A stretch of 64,000 nucleotides of DNA from Hypoxylon rubiginosum. Lineage: Eukaryota; Ascomycota; Sordariomycetes; Xylariales; Hypoxylaceae. The notes below the pieces were generated by a model. That model was not told where the DNA came from. It was given only the letters and a program-made list of their open reading frames with translations, and ran no database searches. The stretch spans positions 1,178,001-1,242,000 of the forward strand of contig CADCXA010000030.1 in NCBI GenBank assembly GCA_902806565.1, written 5' to 3'. A program made the position numbers and the translations under genes. This document shows positions 45,741 to 59,000 of this stretch, piece after piece; position 1 is the stretch's first letter; the number at the start of each line of letters is the position of its first letter.

Positions 45741-47554
45741 ATGTCGCGACGACCTCCTAACCCGGCTGCTGAAAGGGCAGCCCAAAACCAGCAGACCATT
45801 AAAAGCCTCCTAAAATTGGAAGCCAACAAGATATGCGCCGATTGCAAGCGAAACAAACGTATGTCCTCTAGAACATGACCGACTAGGTGGTTCTATTATC
45901 AAAGCTCACGCTCTTTGCAGATCCCCGCTGGGCGAGCTGGAACTTGGGTGTGTTCGTTTGCATTCGCTGCTCAGGAATCCATCGAGGAATGGGCACCCAC
46001 ATATCGAGAGTTAAATCTGTCGACCTAGACTCGTGGACCGACGAACAATTGCAGAGCATCTTAAGCTGGGGCAACGCGCGCGCCAACAAATACTGGGAAT
46101 CCAAGCTAGCCACCGGCCATGTCCCGTCCGAGGCCAAGATCGAGAACTTCATTAGGACTAAATATGAGCTTAAGCGATGGGTGATGGACGGGCCGATGCC
46201 GAATCCGGCGTCTTTAGATGTTGACGGCGACGACGATGTGCCGCTGAGTATCGTCAAAGAGAAGCAGAGCTTGGACAAGAAGGAGTCGATTCGGAAAAGT
46301 TCGGTTGGACAACAGGCAGCACCTCGGAGTGCGGTCACACGAGCGCCTCCGGCAGATCTCATCGGCGGTGACGATATTCCTCCGCGAGCGAGCACCGTCG
46401 GACCGGCCCCGAGGCAGGTTCCTCCTAAATCGGCTCCAGCGCCACCAAAGGCGGTGAATACTAAGGACTCACTCTTAGGTTTGGATTTCCTGGGCGAGGC
46501 ACCCGCCGCTCCCCCTCGTCCAGCAAGTACCTCCAACACAGGCGGAATTGGTGGCCCGTCTAGGCCAGACCTCAAGCAATCTATCCTATCTCTGTATGCT
46601 TCAGCTCCCCGATCTCAACCGCCACCTCAACAGCCATCACACTCCTCTTCGGGTTCTTTTGGAGGGTTTGGGGGAATGCAATCCCCTACGTTGCAATCTC
46701 CGACGATGGGACACCAGCCCAAGAAGTCAACTAGTGGAGGCCTTGACGATGCTTTTGCTGGCTTGAGCTTTGGGAACGTGGCATCTCCGAAGAGCCCTCA
46801 GAATGATGCCTTTGCTGGTCTTACATCTATGTCTAGCAGCCGGTCTACTCCTCAGCCCCAAGCTTCGGCATTCTCGAATCTGAGCGGAGGTAGCTTCTTT
46901 GAACCCAAGCCCGCTCAACCAGCACCGCAACATCAACCAAAGCCTTCGATGACAACGTCTAATAGCTTCGGCGCATTTAATACGTCCATCGCTTCACCGA
47001 AGCCAATGCAGTCTTCCTCGGCAGCTTTGGGCGATCTTTTCGACTGGTCTACCCCTTCTCCCCAACCGGCCGCAGCTCTAGCTCCGGCTCCGCCTAAACC
47101 AGCCCCTGCTCCGTCGTCAACCAACAATTCTATCTTCAACCTTTCTGCCAGCCAACAAAAGCCGGCTCCGGCTCCGGCCGCAAGTACGAACACTTCGCTG
47201 AACGCGTCTGCCTTCAACAATTCAGATGTCTGGGGCAATGCGTGGAGCAACCCCGACCCAGCACCCGCTCCAACCCCTGCTCCAGCCCTTGCTCCAAAGA
47301 GCCCTCTTCCAACTAGTTCAGGAATAAGTGGTGGCAATGACTTCGGTGGCTGGAGTAACACAGGGGGATGTTTCGCCACTCAAAGTATAGTACCAGGCGC
47401 TTCCGGTGGATTTACCCCGGCACCCAAGGTGGCAGCCGATGAGGAATTCGGTGGCTGGACTAGTAGCACGGGCGGAAATACGAGCAACAACGGAGGGACG
47501 AAGCCTACGGGCGGGTTCGGAAGTGACGATCTATTTTCTAACGTTTGGGAATAA
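45741..47554 (+). CDS. AGE2: ArfGAP, Age2/SMAP type (583 aa)
   Basis: GTPase-activating protein for Arf1 in trans-Golgi and endosome traffic. Two exons (45741-45858, 45921-47554). The junction restores [27 protein letters not shown], i.e. the CxxC-x16-CxxC zinc finger. The Arg finger lies in GIHRGMGTHISRVKS. The ArfGAP domain ends near residue 135. The rest is a long disordered Ser/Pro/Ala-rich tail with repeated DAFAGL, GDLFDW, FGGW and DLFSNVW motifs, the short peptides that bind clathrin and adaptor ears. Repeated AP and PAPAP stretches are present near residues 440-500. The assignment to AGE2 rests on N-terminal position and domain layout. Confidence 0.9.
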
Positions 47555-48175
47555 GTTACCGAACGAATAAACTATGAAACAAGAAATGCAGCTAGGACAG
47601 GAGCTTAACCCTATGAAGATTGAGCCGCTTCGGTATAGCCCATAGCCGTGTGGCGGCCCGCTGCGTAGACTATCTCAGTCATTTTGAATGTCATATATAA
47701 GAGCAAAACATTAAATAGTACCAATCGAAGTGGTGTAGTGAATTTCTCAGCTGCAAAGCATTCATATTGTAAAGATCAAATCCCTAACGCCTATGCCATG
47801 CTACGCTACGGGTATTATTAACCCCAATATCGAACAAACCATATATCTCACCCCCTTAAGCGGTAGAGTTGCCGCACATACCGAATAGTCGCGTAGGCAA
47901 AAGCAGTGAGCCATTGTTGCTTGGTCTCTCCGGTAGACATGGTCTACGCTAGACCCAGCAGCGAAGCTCTCCGCCGGTGCTTGTACCATCAACTCGTACA
48001 CTACCTCTCATGTATCCAGACACAATTGGCCATACACCACCGCCATAGCAACCACCATAGCGCGGAAGGCTCGCATACAGTAATTTCGGGAGGACCCGAT
48101 TTGCTTCATCGAGGCTGAACTAGCGTTGTCTTGTGATGTGTCTCGCCGGCGAACGCGCGAGTTGGTACGTGCAAC
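47555..48175. other. Convergent intergenic region
   Basis: 3' regions of AGE2 and SFT1. No gene-like signal. Confidence 0.5.
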
Positions 48176-48580
48176 CTAGAATATCCATTTCAAGATGTAA
48201 TACAGCACGAGGAAGACGCCGACGAGGATGGCCGAGAGCTTCAGGATGGCGACTTTGTTCCCCGACGCCGCCATACGGCCCAGTCGGCCGGCGGACCCCT
48301 TCAGCTGCGACGACATCGAGGAAAAGGTATCGGACTATAGACGGAAAAGCGGAAAAAACGCTCGGTCAGCTTTCTTATAGACTACTTAGGTATAGGTATG
48401 TAGGGACAAAAGCGCAGAGGATATTTCAAGGGGCTCATCACATACAGTATTGTCAATCACGTCTTGGGCCCTCGCGTTGTCGTAGATGTCCACCGTCACG
48501 CCGCGCAGCGACGACACCTTGGCCGACAGCTCCTCCAGCCGCGCATTGTTCTGGCGCTCGCGCTCGTAGGCCTCCGCCAT
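48176..48580 (-). CDS. SFT1: Golgi Qc-SNARE Sft1 (97 aa)
   Basis: v-/Qc-SNARE for intra-Golgi retrograde fusion. Two exons (48580-48446, 48334-48176) joined at phase 0 (VIDNT/SDTFSSM). The SNARE motif runs through NARLEELSAKVSSLRGVTVDIYDNARAQDVIDNT, with the probable zero-layer Gln in NARAQD. Then come SSQLKGSAGRLGRMAASGNK and a C-terminal transmembrane anchor (LSAILVGVFLVLYYILKWIF). Length of 97 residues equals the known Sft1 size, and the tail-anchored layout is complete. Divergent from LSB3. Confidence 0.93.
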
Positions 48581-49657
48581 TTGTACGATGTTTTTTTTTC
48601 GTTTCCGTGTACTAGGTTTCGAGAAGGCGGCAAAAGCAGAGAAGGCGATGGACGACTCGCGTTCCGGGTAATGTTCAATGCACTTGAGTCTTGTGTGGTT
48701 GGTTCGGAGTCGGTATCGTATCGTATCGGTATGGACCCGTGTTCGTAACGTTATGTTGGGAAGTATCGAAATACTGCGCTTCGCCTATAGGTGGGAATTT
48801 TTTCGCCTTTGTGATTTTCCCCTTAGAAGTGCTGGAAGTAGCATCTATTGTAACCTGTAACGCATTTTACCCAGAAATTCGGCTTTAGCGGCACCAGAAC
48901 TTGTCTCCGCGACAAAAAAAGGAGGCGACAAGATGGAGATGACGCAGAAACGTGGCTGGTGACTTGGCTTGCCTGGGCTGCTGGGGTAGTACGTATGTAC
49001 GCCACATCAGCATCCGTATCGGGTTACCTACAAGGATTCTTTACAAGCGAACCCGACTATTGATAAGCCCAGGGATGCTTGTGGCAGGTGGATCTCCCGT
49101 CTTTGCTCTGACTTCATCGTCCGTACTTCCATTTAGGTAAAGCTCTCCCTCTCCTCCGTTCCAGCCCGCCCGATTGCCCCGCCAAAATGTCCAAAAGGTG
49201 GCAGAGCTCTAAGCAGCTGACGACTCGAGTGACCAGTGACCAGTGACCAGCGACCATTGATCTTTCCATCATAAATAAATAATACTTATACCTACTCACA
49301 TACCCACATACCTATCTCGTCGGCCTTAGTCAGTTGGCTACCTATTCTACTCTTCTTTTTATTCTATTAAAGAAAAAAAACTCACGCCGAAGAAGCCGTG
49401 TGATTGACTCCTAGATACTTATTTAAAATTCCTCGAGTCGTTCTAGTATCACCTGCTCAACGTTTTTTTCTTGTTCAGCTTGGCCAACTGTGATCCCCGC
49501 AATCGCTGTTCGTGTTCGCGAACCTGTCCGCGCGATAACTAGACCCTCCAGTCTCGCTTGCCCCCTTCGCCTACGACTTCACTCTGTAGATCGGAAACCT
49601 CGGGAATTCAACGTCTTCTTTTGTTTTAGGAGATAGCAGCAAAACGTCTCTCTCAGG
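48581..49657. promoter_or_regulatory. Shared divergent promoter SFT1 / LSB3
   Basis: About 1.08 kb. GAGTGACCAGTGACCAGTGACCAGCGACC at 49228-49256 is a 7-bp tandem GTGACCA repeat. ATAAATAAATAATA follows near 49270. A CT-rich leader precedes the LSB3 start. No gene is seen. Confidence 0.5.
49229..49256. repeat. GTGACCA tandem repeat
   Basis: Three perfect 7-bp units and one imperfect unit, about 400 bp upstream of the LSB3 ATG. Confidence 0.75.
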
Positions 49658-51111
49658 ATGGGTCTCCACAACCCTCTTCCGTCGTCTATGGCGTGTAAGT
49701 CCTTCCCAGCGGCAAATATGCGACATCTCGCGCAATTGGGCATCCGCAATTGGCAGCTAACGACTCGTCTTTCATCACAGCGGAGTGCAAGAAGTGTGGA
49801 AAGATCTTAACTTCATTCATTGACCCGCGCCAATCGTTCGGTCCCGAAAAAGTCATTCCCCCGTCTGTTCTCGCAAATGCCAAAGTGAGTTCGCTTCCGT
49901 TACGTCCCGGCCCGAAACCTAGCCGACGTTTTATACCTCGTTCCCATGTGCGACGGATGCAGCTAACGGCCATGTAGGGCCTCGCGATTCTTACGGTAAT
50001 GAAAGCCGGATTCCTCGGATCCGCGCGTTTCGGTTCCGGCCTTGTCGTCGCTCGGTTGCCTGATGGAACGTGGTCTGCGCCATCTGCTATTGTCACGGCG
50101 GGCGGCGGTTTTGGTGGCCAGATAGGCTTCGAATTGACCGATTTCGTCTTCATCCTGAACGACTCGCTTGCCGTCAAGACCTTCTCGCAGCAAGGCTCGA
50201 TCACGCTCGGTGGAAATGTCTCTATAGCGGCCGGGCCCGTCGGCCGGAACGCCGAGGCTGCGGGTGCTGCGTCTCTTAGAAGCGTAGCCGGTGTATTCAG
50301 CTACAGCAAGACGAAGGGGCTGTTCGCCGGTGTGTCCTTGGAAGGTTCGGCAATCGTGGAACGAAGAGATGCAAACGAGAAGCTATACGGCCAGCGCTGG
50401 ACAGCAGCGCAGCTACTCACGGGATCCGTCCGGCCGCCCCCGCAAGCCGCGCCGTTAATGGCCGTCCTAAACTCGCGGATATTCGCTGGCGTGCGTCAGG
50501 GTAACGTAGACGACACCATGTACAATGACGTGCCCGTCTATGACGACCGTCACGATGACGTGGTATGGAACGGTCAACGGGGAAGTGCGTACGGCGAGGT
50601 CCAACCTCCCGCTCCCGCCAACGGCCAGAGCGAGTTCGGCGCTCCAAGGAGAGCAAATACCTGGCAGGACGACGTATATGATCGACCGGCCGGTGGTGGT
50701 GTCTCCAGATCCAACACAGTAGCAGGACGAGGACAGAACAATGATTACGTATATCGCGACCGACCTGCGTCAACCATAGGCAGTGGGTTCCCAGAGGAGA
50801 AGAGATCGGGGCCCGGCAGGCCCGCAGCACCGAAGCCAAACTTTGCGAGTAAGCAGGCATTGATGAAAAAGAATGAGGCGGTTGCGCTATTCAATTTTGA
50901 TGCGGACCAACCGGGCGACTTGGCATTCAAAAAGGGGGAGATCATCACGGTGCTGAAGAAGACAGAGAGTGACAACGACTGGTGGTAAGTCTACAGTCTT
51001 CCCCCCTATGTGACTAGCTGACGCATAGATACTAATCTTCATCGTAGGACTGGCATGGTTGGTGCAAGACATGGCATATTCCCTAGCAATTATGTCCAGA
51101 TGAGGGAATGA
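49658..51111 (+). CDS. LSB3: Ysc84/Lsb3 actin-patch protein, SYLF + SH3 (403 aa)
   Basis: Binds PI(4,5)P2 and F-actin and links to Las17/Sla1 in endocytosis. Four exons: 49658-49694, 49781-49884, 49978-50984, 51048-51111. The N-terminus joins MGLHNPLPSSMA to SECKKCGKILTSFIDP. The SYLF/Ysc84 domain follows (residues about 10-215: GLAILTVMKAGFLGSARFGSGLV, GGGFGGQIGFELTDFVFILN, GVFSYSKTKGLFAGVSLEGS). Next is a disordered linker with VPVYDDRHDDV and RANTWQDDVYD, then an SH3 domain (about 347-403: VALFNFDADQPGDLAFKKGEI, SDNDWW/TGM, GIFPSNYV). The SH3 is split by the last intron, which falls inside the conserved WW. All phases agree. Confidence 0.95.
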
Positions 51112-53846
51112 GAAAGCAAGTCATGGCAAATATTCACTACCCCTCGAGCAAATTTGGAGACGGATAGGCGCAATGGGATGGATGACGGGCAAGGGCTTAT
51201 AAGGAGAAAGGGGGGAGGAATCAAGTTACGAGATTGATTGCATAAGCGATACCTGACACGCTTCTCGAAATACCTAACCTAGATTCTAGTTCTCACGCAA
51301 GGCTTTTTACGACTCAACCGGTGTAGGGGGTTTGTTCTTTTATGTTCTTTTTACTGCTTAAGTAGTTGATGATTTGATACGATGCTGTTCTGGCGTGGCA
51401 AATACAACGCCTTCAACATGATGATGAAACCAGCAGGAACTGTGATGAGATGCATTTGACGGAGGGCTTAAGACTTTCGTAGTAATTTTTAAAGGTACGA
51501 GAGTGCTTCGCTGAAGAGGGCATGTAGGTAATGTTGACCGTATGTGTTTGGTTTCGAATTCATAGGTTTCTCGTACAACAGCTTCACGTATCTTTAATGC
51601 TCCTTGATGCTCGACACTACTACTTCTACGAGTTCTAACAAGACAATGAATGCATCCAAGCAACTTCGGCCTCTAAAGTATTCTCGGGTGTGTCCGGAGT
51701 AGGCAACTTTTAAATAGTCATCGCTCGTGGGTTAACTCTGCGATAGCCAAGTCTTCCTCTCTGTCTTTTAGAGTTCTAGAGAGTATAATATTTGCTCCAC
51801 TACATAATTATCAGGGGTCGAGGAAACAGCTTGGGCGAATATCCTCCTCTACCGCTTTAGTAACGTGAGCTTCACATTGGGCAATTACTTGGTATAGGAA
51901 GAGAGGCACCTAACATTGAGCTTCATGTTCGGGATACTATATCTCCAGGCAACAAGCTACGACTCTACGATAGACTCATTTTACCTCGAAGCTTTACTTA
52001 GGCGGATATTTGCTATCTGAGAAATCGTATTATAGCCACTATTTAGTCTTACCATGAGTGATAAATGCTAAGTCGAATTGTCCTTGATGATATGAGAAGA
52101 CTGCATTCTATATTATAAAGTTAGTAACATTCTCCTAATACCTAACACATTATAGATGCTATACCTGTATCGTTCCTGAGTCTCATTCCCTAGTTTAGTC
52201 GAACTAAACTCCTCATCATGAGCCTTTCGCGAGCCCAGTTCCTATGTACGGTTTAAGGTTGTAATGCGATTCTCACTCTCCTGCCATAACTCCTATCCTT
52301 TTCCTCTTCCCCTCTCACAGCTAATACACACAACTAGACTAGGTATATACCCGCGAATCAACCACACCTACAATCTCGCCTGTCATCACGCCTAGTTGAA
52401 CCCGAGTTACTTCCTCACACAAACACACGTGAAATGATAGCAGGACGGAAGCACCCAAAACTTAAATCACACGGGTCAGAGGAGGAATTTACTTGTACAC
52501 TTCCGCGGATATGACCGACCACGGTACGGCCGTAGGATAGTACGGATCCGAGAGCGAAAGCACTCGACGAGATGTTGTTTTGTTTGCTCGGACATCACCT
52601 GATACCTACTGCGTTTACTGCCGTATAAATCCCCTGATAAATCTTGCTTGCCGATGGATGCACGCAACTGCTGCTTAGATTGCACCGCCGGATGTTGGCT
52701 ACCCGTTAGCGACAGCATCCCTTCGTTCGTAGCTCGACTTTAGAAACGATGCCCAAGCGCGAAGGCATGCAACTGTAGGTAAAATTTGGTCGGCAGGAGT
52801 GCATGCGCATTCGACTGTCGGTTACGATAGACGCCGTCCTTACTTACCTCGACACTGGTTTTATTTCTTTTCATAGCCCACGCACGCATGATTTGGAGCT
52901 GTCTGCGCATGTATGTGCATACGTACCTACGTACGTTGGTCTTTGCTAACCGCGAGAAGGACCCTTGGAAAGGCGGTATGCTATTTTTGGGCCGAACGAT
53001 CGACGTGATTGGCTGGATCGGGTATTAAGCGCGCTTACAAGGGGCCAGCCAATCCATACAAGCACTACGTCGTTTACCTAATCCAGAAAATCCGGGGTTT
53101 AGAGCTTGCAAACAACGTTATGCTGACTAGGCATGGGCCTGCATTCCCGCCTTAATCTCCGTACGGTTACAAGCGACGAAGCGCCGGCGCCTGGTGAGAT
53201 TTGATGGGAAAGGGGGTCCTGATGCTATTTTGATTTGCGTTGCGCTTGTTGAAACGGAGCGGCTCGAGCGTTTCCGGCTGCAAGGCAACATGGACGCTGC
53301 GCGCGAGCTGCCGCCCCGGTGGAGAGAGAGTGAGAGAGAGAGGAGAGTGACGGCTATTTTGTGCTCCGATATGATACGACGATAGCCGCGCTGTCCTCGG
53401 ACGCCGGCAGACGCCTCAGCCTCCAAATGCCGCCAGGCCTCCGGGACGCACAAGCGCTGGATTTCCAGGGGGTTTTTATTTTGCTTACGTTCGTGTTTTC
53501 TGTAACACAACACACACACATGCTCGGTTTCTGCTCTTCGTGAAAGCTTTGTGTGTGTGGCCGAGGGCGTGGAACCGGAGATGTGCCATCCATCCATCCC
53601 ATCGAAGCACTTTGTCTGACGGCATTTCTCTCGCTACCTACTAGCTACAGTCTGCCCTTCCATTACGTCGAGACATGCAGCTCAGCTACCTAGGTAGAGA
53701 GCTCGATGTGGTACCTACTGTAGCCGCTATTTGTCGGAACTCGAGACACTAATATCAATATGTACCATGATATTGATGGTGTTGTTGATGATTTGGTCAT
53801 CGGGGCTTTTGACTCGCGTGTCGGCGGTACGCGTATCGGCCAACGG

Positions 53847-53886
53847 TATAGCACACATACACACACCATACACACATACACATACC
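53847..53886. repeat. (AC)n microsatellite, interrupted
   Basis: ACACATACACACACCATACACACATACACATACC, an imperfect AC/CATA run of about 40 bp. Confidence 0.8.
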
Positions 53887-54318
53887 ATAAGGCACGTTAC
53901 GTACGGCATAAACTGGCCCACCGTCAGCCCCTGTGGCATGGATTTCTTTTGATGCTATTCATGACGTGCAGTTATGCACCTTGGGTGTAGCATATTGGTG
54001 GGCTAATAGAGGCCTCGAGAACCTAGGGGCCCTGCATAGAGAAGGTTGCGGTTATAAGTATTATAGGACCGAGCCAAAAGACGAAAGAATAGACCCTCGT
54101 TAAGAAACACCCCCCCCATCAGCGGGAATCGCGAGACATTACGAACCCGCAAGCCACAAGCTTGGCCCATCCCACTTTGGGAAGATCGACGATCTCTTCA
54201 GCGGGAAAAATTCGTTGAAGGCGAATTCAATTGCGTATAGCGTCGATGAGCCACGCTTGATTAAATTTCCGTTTCTTGATGTACATAATAAATCTGCGGC
54301 CTCCTTTTCACTCTTCCT

Positions 54319-54334
54319 CCCCCCCCCCCCCCCC
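54319..54334. repeat. Poly-C tract (C16)
   Basis: Sixteen consecutive C bases in non-coding DNA. Confidence 0.9.
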
Positions 54335-54788
54335 TGCGCTGCTGAAAAAGTAAGTAAGTAATCCGGCAAGGTCGCGCTGAGGCATTTTGTCTTGTCATCT
54401 TTCGGCACTCAAGGCACATTCGGGTCTAGGACAAGCGTATCGCAACGTCACGTCAGTTGACTTGACTGTACCTACACGTGCAACGTATAAACAATCTCGG
54501 ATTACTGTTCATCTGTTTATTTATTTTGCATGTCCGAATGCATGTGTGTATGGATGAGCTGTCTGGCTGCCCCGTTACTTGGTGAGGCCGAGGCCCGTAT
54601 ACCTAGGTGGCTGACCACCTGCATCTGCAAGACCTGCCATTTGGCCTACCGAGGACCAATATAGACCTCGATGCAAGAATACCTAAATACCTATCGGCAG
54701 CAGGCGAGAAGAAAAAGGGGGGTCTAGGTCATCAGCCACACGGCATAATTATGCTACCCGTTCCCGTGGACGGCTGATGACCTGCCGC

Positions 54789-54817
54789 CATTGGACTGCC
54801 ATTGGACCGCCATTGGA
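54789..54817. promoter_or_regulatory. Three phased CCATTGG boxes
   Basis: CCATTGGA is repeated three times with an exact 11-bp period. A CCAATGGCGG and a CTATTGGCAG follow within 100 bp. These are candidate binding sites of a CCAAT-binding complex. Confidence 0.45.
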
Positions 54818-56073
54818 TCGGCCTGGATTCCAAGGTCGTTTCGATTCAAGAGAGCTCTAGCCAATGGCGGCACTTAGTCGCTATTGGCAGTGTATACCTA
54901 GCTTTTCGCACGTATCATCTCAGCTAATATAATATTCGGTCTCTGTGAACGGATTAGACGTAGCTAACAGCTGCTTTAAAAACCGAATCGCAAAAGAGAG
55001 AAAAATCATCTTGTTGCTTAGATGCGGTGAACGGCGGTGAGGCCTTGGGCTTCAAACGGAAATATTTAGTACATGTTGGTGCAGGTGCGGTGTGTAATAA
55101 GTGCAGTAGATTGAATGCAATGCATTCCCCTTTTGCTGGATAGTCGAGCTGCTCTATCTAGATGAGATAAAAACACCCTTGTTGAGTGCCATGCGATGAA
55201 TTGACGATATTTCCATCGTTCGCCAAGTCTGTGACGTTGCAGTCATTTCGTACATGAATTATTAGTACACCTTCGATCGTCACCCGCCCTGGTCGCAGGA
55301 AAGTGACTACGTAGATATTCAGGGGATTAGGGATGACGATAATAACGACGATGGTTGGGTCTGTGACACTAGCTAAAAGATTGGTTTGCTAGGGCTGGAT
55401 AAGACATCACCAGCCAGCCAATCTACTCCATGGCTTTTAACAAAAGAGACCAACGCCGCACATTCTTTGGAATGAGAAACTCAAGGAGGGGATACGAAAA
55501 AGGGGTCCTTGCTCCCTACCTACCTGAAGCTAAGGATCTATGGATAGAAGGCAATCTTCATTCCAGAGATGTTGTATGTGATGTCAAGTCAAAATCATTG
55601 AAGGGTTGAGTGAGATATCGGATAAATCTTGAAACGCCACAATGGCAACGCATTCTCCCAATCGGGAAATAGTCGTGATATTGGAGGGGCTTGGTCAGTC
55701 TAGATGCGTAAACCTGTGCGTATGCTTTGACACATTTTGACAAGCATACGATCCTTCTGCGGTGACGACCGGGCTTGGTTGGAAGCCTACGAAGTAATGC
55801 CTTCGTCGTAGTCACGAATGCTGACTGGAAGTGTTTGCTCAGGCCCTGTCAACAAGACCACGAACGAGACCATACGCGACGATATTATCATCGGTGCTTG
55901 GGAGCGTATCCTCCGTCTCGTGCGTAAGCCTCTGGCAAAATATCAACACATGGCGGATGGTGTAAGCCACTTGCTGTTGGCTAGGGGCTTCTTATCCTCA
56001 GAATGCGTGCCACTAGCTCCATACAGATTGTATCGTCTCGGTGCGCCTTGCTGCTTGAGGATGCGTCAAACAT

Positions 56074-56087
56074 CTTACCTAGGTAAG
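56074..56087. repeat. 14-bp perfect palindrome CTTACCTAGGTAAG
   Basis: The longest instance of an ACCTAGGT-centred palindrome that recurs in intergenic DNA of the window. Confidence 0.7.
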
Positions 56088-59000
56088 AAGACTGGAAGGA
56101 CTGGAAGAGTCGGTCAAGATCTGGTAGACATGGGGAATTCCAGCGAAGAGTAGGGAAAACTGGGGAAGACCAGGGGTGTTCGATGTGAACCATGTCTGTT
56201 TCGTTTCGAAGAAAAAAAGAGTACACTCGATGGCTACTGGCTGGTTCTTGACCTTGAGGGATGATACCTGGTAACTAGTTGTCAAGTAAAGCAACCGTAT
56301 CGTTAAGATACCTGAAGAATAATAGGAATATAATGAATCAATACTGCGGCCAAGTCGAGATTACTTGCCGTACTAGCTAGGGACTGTATGTCTGTATGTT
56401 TTGTTTCCCTAGGTCTTTCAGGGTCTTCCAGGGTCAGCGGTGTGGTCAGATGTCCGATTTCTTGTCACATATCATGCAAGATTGATTGGCCTCGATCGAG
56501 GTGTAACTGTGACCTGGGAGTTGTGACTTGCTTTTCCCGAGCCCGTGTCTCGAGACCGGATGTATTGTAGGCCTATTAGGTCTATTGGTAGGCCGTTGTT
56601 TTCTCACAACAATACGGGTAACAACCTGAGCAAACAAGCCGAACATCAATAGCATTCAAACAAATCTAAATTTCAAAGGGGTCGTGACGGAAGCGACCTG
56701 CAACTCGGTGACTATTTGCTGTCGTGTCTTGTCCGGCGCCGTTTCGACTCTCGTTGACGATTGGACATGCTGGCGAATGTTATTGGTGGAAAGGATTGAA
56801 CAACTGGTTTGCGGCTAACCTCTTGGATGAATGGATGAGTGCGCTAACTGGAACCTGGCTTGATGTGCGCGTGTTACTGGACGAATGCTTTGTGCCCTGT
56901 CAAAGTCAAGAGTATTGTACAATGCAATAGCTGTCAAGGGCTGTATCTAGCGCTACTGTCGCTATAAGTGTCGCTACTTGGGCCCTGGGCTACTACTACG
57001 TAGTGTCTCGGTGGGTCTTGGTACCCCTGGGTCTTTAGCGATTGAACCCCCCAGTCCCCCTTGTAAGTGGTCCGGGTGGTTCCAGCGAAGCTTCTTGGCC
57101 TAACTAGTCCCGACCCCTCGTTCTGTTTCATGTCTTGAAGCTCTGAACCACTTACACCAATGGATCGCTCACCCGCCTCTGTCATTCTTGACCCGTCTCA
57201 ATCAAAGGGATCAGGCGGCGCATACTGTAGGCGGGCGGGTCCTAGCCTAGCAGCCTAGGTGAGTTGTAAACCACCAGCCATTGATATGGTCGCAATTCTG
57301 GCGTCTGGCGGTATTAGGGGTCTATGTTTGTATACATACATACATCCTAAGTTTAGGGGCGAATGGACGATAGCGAATAGGCAAGATGGGCTGGGATGGG
57401 GTCCCTGCTTCGACCTTACATTCTTTGACGATTCTCACCAGATGGAACTGTATTGGGAAAGCCCTGTGCAAAGGAGAATAGAGGACGGTGGAAAAAAGTA
57501 GATATAGATCTCGAAACGCACCCTCCTTTCCACCTCCAAGATCCCTTCCATCATTCTTCCCTTCTATCAGCATACAGCAAATAAGCATCTAGTTCACGAC
57601 GATAGAAACCCACTGCGTGGAATGAGTTTGGTTTTGTTTCGACAGTATTGAGATTTGAAGGGAACCGGTTTATTCCCATTACGCATTACGACCAGAGACA
57701 GCCACACACACGTTGACGAAGATACGAGCTTTTTCTTCTTCCGCTTTCTTTACACGCACGATACGAAACCCACACTTGCAGACTCCGGCCAGTCTATCAT
57801 TATCAACGCCGTCCTTCCGACTAGACTATTCGGCAAATAATTCTCAATACATATCTTGAATCTGCCATTTCGAGCCCCTCTTTTCCCACGACAACCTCCT
57901 TGATAGGATCGACAGAAGCTCCCAGCTCCCCCCCTGGTCTTAATAAAAACCTGGGTAGATCTTATTATATATCAGGCCTTGTGCGCACGCTCAATACCCA
58001 AGTTTCCTTCTTCGGGATACAAGACACGACACACAAGACACAGCTGGTCACACGCAGCTCACAGCTACCCGACAACAAAGTTGCCAGTGTTTTTGGCTCA
58101 TTTTATTTATTATTTCAATTTTCCCCCAGGTGTTACGCGGTTTTTTGCCCATCCATCCCGTCGAACCCCGTGACTCGACTTTCCAGTCTTCTCTTCTTAT
58201 TCTTTGACTCTTATAAGAAGACCCCGCCCAAATCCCGAGTTAAAGCTGCGCCTTGAGGCTCGGAGGCATCGGGTGCCACTTTTTTTTCTACTCGTCGACT
58301 CGTCAACTCGTCAGCATCAGCCAGAGATTCGTCAGTCTTTTCCCACTATCACGGCTGTTCAGTTCAGCCTACGCAATTCATATACCTGCCGACTCGGAGG
58401 TTTATCTGTCTTCAGCACCTGTAACAAGGCGCAATACACCCCCCTATTCACGGCCAACTCGCCAGTCCAGATCCAACGTTTTCCGATCGTTTCCAGCTTT
58501 GCCAGCCAATCTAGCAAACTCCAGGTCTTCCGCCGGTTCGGGAACCTTGCCTTCCTTTGCATCTCCGCCACCTATTGCCGGGCCTGCCAATAACTCTCTT
58601 GTCGAGCTTTTAGTTGACTTAGTTGACTTATCAGCCCTTCGTTATCATCAACCATAATCAACCCGACATTCTTCTGGTTTCATTCATCGTCTTTTTGGAA
58701 GCTTGTCCACGTCAGCCACCATAGGGCATTAATATCTTCGTCGAGCCATTTCTCATTCGGTACTCGCACTAATACAACCACCACTAGCATCACCGCTGCA
58801 ACCCGAAGAAAAAAAAGGAAAAGCAAATCCAGATTTGAAGTGCATAGTCAATACGGGAATTGATTTTATTCCTTGGCATCCATCTCATCATCGCCGCTTT
58901 TCCTTTTCGCATAAAAAAGGGAAAAGGAAGGAAAAGATTATTTTGGTTCTACCACGATTCTATTCCATCTTCCATCATCCTTCACGACCGGAGACAGGCG

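Noticed and set aside
53127..53597. 156-codon minus-strand frame and its overlaps
   Set aside because: Overlapping frames on both strands with low-complexity runs (LSLSLSL from GAGAGA), no domain and no splice-supported extension.
57900..58657. Two overlapping frames of 118 and 134 codons upstream of the cyclin
   Set aside because: Ser/Phe/Leu-rich composition follows from CT-rich DNA; they look like leader sequence rather than genes.
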